A stretch of 9,712 bases of DNA from JALTID01 sp027004335 [NCBI: bacterium] (GTDB lineage: Bacteria; JALSQH01): contig JALTID010000136.1 in the NCBI GenBank assembly GCA_027004335.1, forward strand, positions 1 to 9,712, given 5' to 3'. The translations under genes and the position numbers were made by a program. Shown here one piece after another: positions 5,379 through 9,712 of this stretch (positions are counted from its first letter, which is position 1; every line of letters begins with the position of its first letter). The notes beneath the pieces were generated by a model that worked only from the letters and a program-made list of their open reading frames with translations, had not been told where the DNA came from and did not search any database.

Positions 5379-6611
5379 TTATCTAATAAGCTGATTCATC
5401 TGGAACAATGGAAGCAGGATTGAGATCATTATAAAAAACACAAGACCAGCCAACAAAATGATCATTACAGGCTCAACAATAGATACAACAGCATTGAGAA
5501 AAGATCCCACCTGATCTTCATAGGCATCTGCAACTCTGATCAGCATAGGTTCAAGCTCCCCAGTTTTTTCTCCAACAGAAATCATCTTTATCACAATAGG
5601 AGGAAAAACTCCGCTATTAGATAACGGAGAAGCCAAAGATGCTCCTTCAATCACCGCAGATTTGGAATCTTCAATTGCCTTTTCAAGTACTCTGTTATTA
5701 ACGATGTTTTTTACTATATCAAGAGATACCACAATACTGACACCGCTACCCAACAGGGTTCCAAGAGTTCGCGCAAAACGGGAGATTGCTATCATCCTTA
5801 AAATATTCCCAGTAAGGGGAAGATTCAATAAAAAGGAATCCCACCAGTATCTCCCTTTCTCTGTATCTATAAATCGCTTGAAAAGGTAAGCAGCAAGAAT
5901 AAAAAGTAAAAGAAAGATCCACCATGTATCCCGGAGAAAATTTACAAATCCAATGAGGAGCCTTGTATATATAGGCAGAGCATGCCTCATCTCCTGAAAA
6001 ATGAGAGTAATTCGTGGTATAACGAAAATAAAAAGAAAGATTACCACACCACCCATAAGAAAAAAAAGTATTGTAGGATAGGTGAGAGAAGCATAGAGTT
6101 TATTCCTGAGAGATACCTGACTTTCATAGTAATCTGCGAGTCGCTCAAGTACTATTTCAAGAGTTCCACTACTTTCTCCAGCTCTTACCATATTTATGTA
6201 AACCGGCCCAAAAGTTTTTTTAAAAGGTTCCAGAGCATCAGCAAGTGAAGAACCCTCATTCACCTTACCCTTTACATGGGCAAAGACCTTCTTTAATTTT
6301 ACCTTTTCTGATTGCTCAAGAAGAGCATCAAGAGCTTCAATCAGAGGAATTCCTGCTCTTAAAAGAGTAGCAAGCTGCCTCGTAATAACCGCCACATCCT
6401 GAAGAGTAATTCTTGAAAAGAGATCAGAAAATGAAAACTCCCACCATTTTTTACCTGCTCCCCTCTCCTCTTCGCCCACAAGGGAAATAGAGGAAACAAA
6501 GAAGCCCTGCGACTTCAACTTCTGGCGTGCACTTTTCTCACTGTCTGCTTCAACTATACCCTTGCTTTTTCTCCCTGAAGAATCATACCCACTGTATTCA
6601 TAAATCGCCAC
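5379..6611 (-). CDS. gspF: Type II secretion inner-membrane platform protein GspF
   Basis: This 410-residue protein starts with M-A-I-Y-E-Y-S-G-Y-D and G-K-x-K-G-I-V-E-A-like sequence, the usual GspF/PilC N-terminal cytoplasmic segment. Two T2SSF repeats follow, at about 76-199 and 278-401. The first contains TRQLATLLRAGIPLIEALDAL and VRAGESSGTLEIVLERLADYYE. The second contains SRFARTLGTLLGSGV and ISVGEKTGELEPMLIRVADAYED. Three membrane helices are visible near 176-200, 226-246 and 379-401. GspF links the GspE ATPase to the pseudopilus and is thought to pass motor movement to the pilins. The start is GTG at 6609-6611, overlapping the gspE TAG by one base, with AGGAGG ten bases upstream in the gspE end. 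The length is typical of the family. Confidence 0.95.
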   Translation of the reverse strand: MAIYEYSGYDSSGRKSKGIVEADSEKSARQKLKSQGFFVSSISLVGEEERGAGKKWWEFSFSDLFSRITLQDVAVITRQLATLLRAGIPLIEALDALLEQSEKVKLKKVFAHVKGKVNEGSSLADALEPFKKTFGPVYINMVRAGESSGTLEIVLERLADYYESQVSLRNKLYASLTYPTILFFLMGGVVIFLFIFVIPRITLIFQEMRHALPIYTRLLIGFVNFLRDTWWIFLLLFILAAYLFKRFIDTEKGRYWWDSFLLNLPLTGNILRMIAISRFARTLGTLLGSGVSIVVSLDIVKNIVNNRVLEKAIEDSKSAVIEGASLASPLSNSGVFPPIVIKMISVGEKTGELEPMLIRVADAYEDQVGSFLNAVVSIVEPVMIILLAGLVFFIMISILLPLFQMNQLIR

Positions 6612-8323
6612 TAAACCACTTCCTCCTGGGTTACCCTGAGGACTTCTTCAACAGTGGTTATCCCTTCAACGACCTTCCTGGCACCATCCTCCTTCAAAGT
6701 GGTCATACCCTCTTCAATAGCTACTTTTCTTATTTCTGAAGCGTCCCTCTTCTGGGTAATCATCTTTCTTATTCTGTCAGAAATGATAAAAAGCTCAAAA
6801 ATCCCAGTTCTTCCTTTATATCCAGTATACATGCAGTATTCGCACCCCTGTCCCTTGTAAAGTTTTCCATCCTTCAGAGCTTTTCTGGTAAGGCCCAACT
6901 CGGATAGCTCAGCATCGGTGGGCTCATATGCAATCTTGCAGTGAGGACAGGTGGTCCTAACAAGTCTTTGAGCCAGAACAGCTACAAGAGAAGACGAGAT
7001 CAAATAAGGTTCTATCCCCATATCCACTAACCTTGTAACAGCACTGGGAGCATCATTGGTGTGAAGGGTGCTGAAAACCAGATGGCCTGTGAGAGATGCC
7101 TGAATGGCAATCTCAGCCGTTTCAAGATCCCTGATCTCCCCTACAAGTACAACATCAGGGTCCTGCCTAAGAATTGACCTTAAACCTGCTGCAAAAGTAA
7201 GATTAATTTTGGGATTAACCTGGATTTGATTAACCCCTTTCAACTGGTATTCTACAGGGTCCTCTATCGTCATTATATTCTTATCTTCAGAATTTATCTT
7301 ATTTAAAGCAGCATAAAGGGTAGTTGTCTTACCACTCCCAGTAGGTCCCGTCACAAGAATTATTCCATTAGAACGTCTTAAAAGTTTCTTAAATCTTGCA
7401 AGCTTATCTCCACTGAGTCCAATTTCTTCTAATCCTAAAAGAACACTGCTTCTATCAAGGATTCTCATTACCACCCTTTCTCCAAAAATGGTTGGAATTG
7501 TGGAAACTCTGATATCAACATCCTTTCCCGCAACCTTCGTTCTGATTCTTCCATCCTGTGGAAGTCTCTTCTCAGCTATATTCAGACCAGCCATAATCTT
7601 TACACGAGAAACTACACTGGCATGAAATCTTCTCGGAACCTGAAGAATATTATGAAGAACTCCGTCTATTCTGTACCTTACCATAACATCTCTTTCAAAG
7701 GGTTCAACATGGATATCACTCACTCTCTGCTTTACCCCTTGAAATAACAGGGTATTTACCAGGCGAATAATTGGAGCTTCATCTACACTATCCAGAAGAT
7801 CAGTCGGTTCACCTTCTTCTAATTCTGATGTGACTACACCGAGTTCCCCATCTTCTTCCAGATCTTCTATCATCTCATCCGCGGCATTTGTGGCTCGATT
7901 GTAAAGATTATTAATAGCATTGGAGATTTCTCCGCTTGTTGCCACCACAGGAAAAACAACTTTCCCCAGAAGCATCTGAAGATCATCCACCACAGAAATA
8001 TTGAGCGGATCAGAAATGGCGATGACAACCATGTCACCCCTTTTTTCAACAGGAACAACTTCGTTTTTCCTTGCATAATTGATGGGTATCTGAGAAACAA
8101 TTTCTTCAGGAACCTTACCCGCATCAATGTGGGGAAGAAATGGCATTCCAAACTGTTGGGCAAGAGCTTCTTTTAGATCCGCCTCGGTAATATACTTTTG
8201 ATGAATCAGTATCTCACCAACTCTTTTATCTGGCCGTGATCTCTGGGCAGAAAGCACTTCTTTAAGTTGTTCACTACTTATTTTCCCTTTTTCTAATAAA
8301 ATTTCTCCTATTTTCTTTTTCAT
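6611..8323 (-). CDS. gspE: Type II secretion assembly ATPase GspE
   Basis: This 570-residue cytoplasmic hexameric ATPase powers pseudopilus assembly. Residues 1 to about 150 form the MshEN/N1E domain, with two IGEILLEKGKIS-like repeats at 5-16 and 36-47. An acidic linker follows (about 150-185) and then the N2E domain. The ATPase core contains Walker A GPTGSGKT (326-333), an Asp box T-I-E-D-P-V-E-Y (352-359), Walker B VVLVGEIRD (391-399) with E396, and a His box STLHTND (418-424). The zinc-binding insert has C459-P-H-C462 and C494-E-Y-C497. RLPQDGRI (253-260) and the SDIHVEP segment (202-208) are further family hallmarks. All catalytic residues are present. The ATG at 8323 lies two bases after the gspD stop. 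No good ribosome binding site is seen there, so translation is probably coupled to gspD. Confidence 0.96.
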   Translation of the reverse strand: MKKKIGEILLEKGKISSEQLKEVLSAQRSRPDKRVGEILIHQKYITEADLKEALAQQFGMPFLPHIDAGKVPEEIVSQIPINYARKNEVVPVEKRGDMVVIAISDPLNISVVDDLQMLLGKVVFPVVATSGEISNAINNLYNRATNAADEMIEDLEEDGELGVVTSELEEGEPTDLLDSVDEAPIIRLVNTLLFQGVKQRVSDIHVEPFERDVMVRYRIDGVLHNILQVPRRFHASVVSRVKIMAGLNIAEKRLPQDGRIRTKVAGKDVDIRVSTIPTIFGERVVMRILDRSSVLLGLEEIGLSGDKLARFKKLLRRSNGIILVTGPTGSGKTTTLYAALNKINSEDKNIMTIEDPVEYQLKGVNQIQVNPKINLTFAAGLRSILRQDPDVVLVGEIRDLETAEIAIQASLTGHLVFSTLHTNDAPSAVTRLVDMGIEPYLISSSLVAVLAQRLVRTTCPHCKIAYEPTDAELSELGLTRKALKDGKLYKGQGCEYCMYTGYKGRTGIFELFIISDRIRKMITQKRDASEIRKVAIEEGMTTLKEDGARKVVEGITTVEEVLRVTQEEVV

Positions 8324-8325
8324 AA

Positions 8326-9712
8326 TTACTTTGTCACCGGTGCAGAGTAATTTGTCACGGGGGAAGGGTAACTCGTGCCTGTAGTTGTCTTGGCTCCATA
8401 TGGAGTAATTATCACTTCCTTTTTAATTTCCTCTCTTTTAACTGGAGGAATGCCAAGCTGGCTTCCCACTGTTAGAATCTTACCTAAATTCACTGCCCCA
8501 ACTTCCTCTTTAAAATTAGATAGAGTATTTCGGTGAAGATTATTAAGAAACACCAAGTCCCTTGTATCTTTCACAATATAGGGAGTAATAAAGATGAGAA
8601 GATCGGTTTTGGTCGTGGATTTTTTTCTTGATTTAAACAACCATCCAAAAATTGGAATATCCCCCAAAATTGGAACCTTTGTTTCACTGTAACTCTCCTG
8701 AGAGGATATTAATCCTCCAATCACCACAGTTTGTCTATCTTTTACTACCACTGTGGTTTTGGCTGATCTCTTTCTCGTAACAATTCCCTGCTGATTAACA
8801 TTTATTCCCTGAGGTTGTTGGGGATTTACCTGTGAAATTTCCTGATAAATTTTTAACTTAACATGGTCACTTTCATTAATCTGGGGAGTAATTCTCAGAG
8901 TTACGCCTACATCTTTCCTCTCAATACTGGTCAGGATATTACCACCAGAGGTTACATTCTGACCGGTAATAAAAGGAACATTTTCACCCACTACAATTTC
9001 TGCTTCTTCATTATCACTTGTAAGTAAATGTGGGGTTGAAATAATATTTACTGCATTAGAAGTTTCAATGGCTCTCAAAAGAGCCGCTACACTTGGAACC
9101 TGAACACCTCCACCAAGATCTATCATTTTACCCAAAAAGCCTAAAAATAACCCTCCAAGACCCCCAAGAGATGTAGGTGTAAGACCAAGAGTATTTATTC
9201 CACCAAGGGCTTCGCCACCCAACACCACAGCCTCACCCTCCTGCAACAATTTCCCGCCATGTAGAGAAATGCCTAAATCTCTCAATTTATCAAGAGATAT
9301 CTCAAGAATTGCCGCTTCAACAAAAACCTGTCTTCTGGGTACATCAAGCTGATTCACAACACTTTTTACAAGAGCATAATCAGCAGGAGAAGCTATCACA
9401 ATAAGTGAATTCGTTGCCTTATCAGCACTTATCCTTATCCCGCCCTGAAACTTTGCCACAGGAACTTTACCTTTTATTTTTGCCTGCTTTAACCCTGAAG
9501 CAAGTTGAGCTATCGTAGAAGCAAGCTCTGTAGCATCGGCATATTTTAAATAAATAACATGAACCTGGCTGTTTGCCGAACCTACCTCTATGTCAAACTT
9601 TCTAATAAGTGATTTCACCTTCTTCATATCTCCCTCTGTACCGAGCACTATAACTGAATTTGTTCTGCTCTCAGAAATAACTTTAAATCCACCTTTCACC
9701 ACCACCGATTCC
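8326..9712 (-). CDS. gspD: Type II secretion outer-membrane secretin GspD (N-terminus off window)
   Basis: The last 461 or so codons of the secretin are present. The frame stays open to the right edge, so the signal peptide, N0 domain and much of N1 are missing; the GTG at 9703-9705 is only an internal Val. Numbering from that Val, a ring-domain end with SRTNSVIVLGTEGD lies at 13-26. A second repeat follows (VHVIYLKYADATELASTI at 48-65, then ISADKATNSLIVIASPADY). The secretin core then runs from VEAAILEIS (129-137) through SNAVNIISTPHLLTSDNEEAEI (216-237), VGENVPFITG and VVIGGLIS, to VPILGDIPIFGWLFKSR (344-360) and DLLIFITPYIV (368-378). A glycine-rich stretch at about 163-200 corresponds to the gate/cap region. 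The protein forms the 12-16-mer outer-membrane pore. The tail after about 380 is variable and ends in a short repeat. It is the first gene of the operon seen here. Confidence 0.95.
   Translation of the reverse strand, partial: ESVVVKGGFKVISESRTNSVIVLGTEGDMKKVKSLIRKFDIEVGSANSQVHVIYLKYADATELASTIAQLASGLKQAKIKGKVPVAKFQGGIRISADKATNSLIVIASPADYALVKSVVNQLDVPRRQVFVEAAILEISLDKLRDLGISLHGGKLLQEGEAVVLGGEALGGINTLGLTPTSLGGLGGLFLGFLGKMIDLGGGVQVPSVAALLRAIETSNAVNIISTPHLLTSDNEEAEIVVGENVPFITGQNVTSGGNILTSIERKDVGVTLRITPQINESDHVKLKIYQEISQVNPQQPQGINVNQQGIVTRKRSAKTTVVVKDRQTVVIGGLISSQESYSETKVPILGDIPIFGWLFKSRKKSTTKTDLLIFITPYIVKDTRDLVFLNNLHRNTLSNFKEEVGAVNLGKILTVGSQLGIPPVKREEIKKEVIITPYGAKTTTGTSYPSPVTNYSAPVTK
8331..8372. 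repeat. Imperfect 21-bp tandem duplication at the gspD 3' end
   Basis: Two adjacent 21-base units (8331-8351 and 8352-8372) both begin TTGTCAC on the plus strand and end GTAA plus one base, with 16 of 21 positions identical. On the coding strand they encode the heptads S-Y-P-S-P-V-T and N-Y-S-A-P-V-T just before the terminal Lys. It looks like a slippage duplication in a disordered, Thr/Pro/Ser-rich secretin tail. Confidence 0.6.

Noticed and set aside
7870-8163. 97-residue minus-strand reading frame inside gspE
   Set aside because: It is an out-of-frame shadow of the well-conserved GspE N-terminal region with no family resemblance.
2205-9712. Type IV pilus assembly cluster (PilQ-PilB-PilC-pilins) instead of a T2SS
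   Set aside because: The complete G-H-I-J-K pseudopilin set, the calcium-site tail of GspG, and a GspK without Glu at +5 identify a T2SS.

Overview
The window is a low-GC, gene-dense piece of a Gram-negative (diderm) bacterial chromosome. The strongest lineage clue is a type II secretion system (T2SS) cluster in the order gspD-E-F-G-H-I-J-K. The DNA is AT-rich, with strong AGGAGG-type ribosome binding sites and tightly overlapping genes. Together these suggest a deep-branching or candidate-phylum anaerobe or thermophile rather than an enterobacterium. The phylum cannot be fixed from this sequence alone.

Layout, left to right. Positions 2-136 (+) hold the tail of a truncated GT4-type glycosyltransferase reading frame that enters from the left and stops abruptly. 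Convergent with it and overlapping it is a two-gene minus-strand unit. This contains a metallo-beta-lactamase-fold hydrolase (464-1399) and a small exported or membrane-anchored protein of unknown function (78-467), joined by an ATGA overlap. A short divergent promoter region (about 1400-1488) separates that unit from a plus-strand DUF72/YecE-family gene (1489-2208). The DUF72 gene runs convergently into the end of the T2SS operon, and the two stop codons overlap.

From 2205 to the right edge everything is one minus-strand operon. In transcription order it is gspD (secretin, N-terminus off the window), gspE (assembly ATPase), gspF (inner-membrane platform), gspG (major pseudopilin), then gspH, gspI, gspJ and gspK (minor pseudopilins forming the pilus tip). 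Nearly every junction is a 1-17 bp overlap or a 2 bp gap. The exception is a 63 bp gap before gspG, where the major pseudopilin has its own strong ribosome binding site. The products would form the outer-membrane pore, the cytoplasmic motor, the membrane platform and the periplasmic pseudopilus that exports folded proteins. The inner-membrane partners GspC, GspL and GspM and the prepilin peptidase GspO are not in the window. The operon ends at gspK without the usual gspL-gspM.

No RNA genes, CRISPR arrays, insertion sequences or attachment sites were seen. The content is mostly standard secretion machinery. The most irregular spot is the left edge, where a rearrangement, or possibly an assembly join, has cut a glycosyltransferase gene. 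No previously undescribed system is evident.
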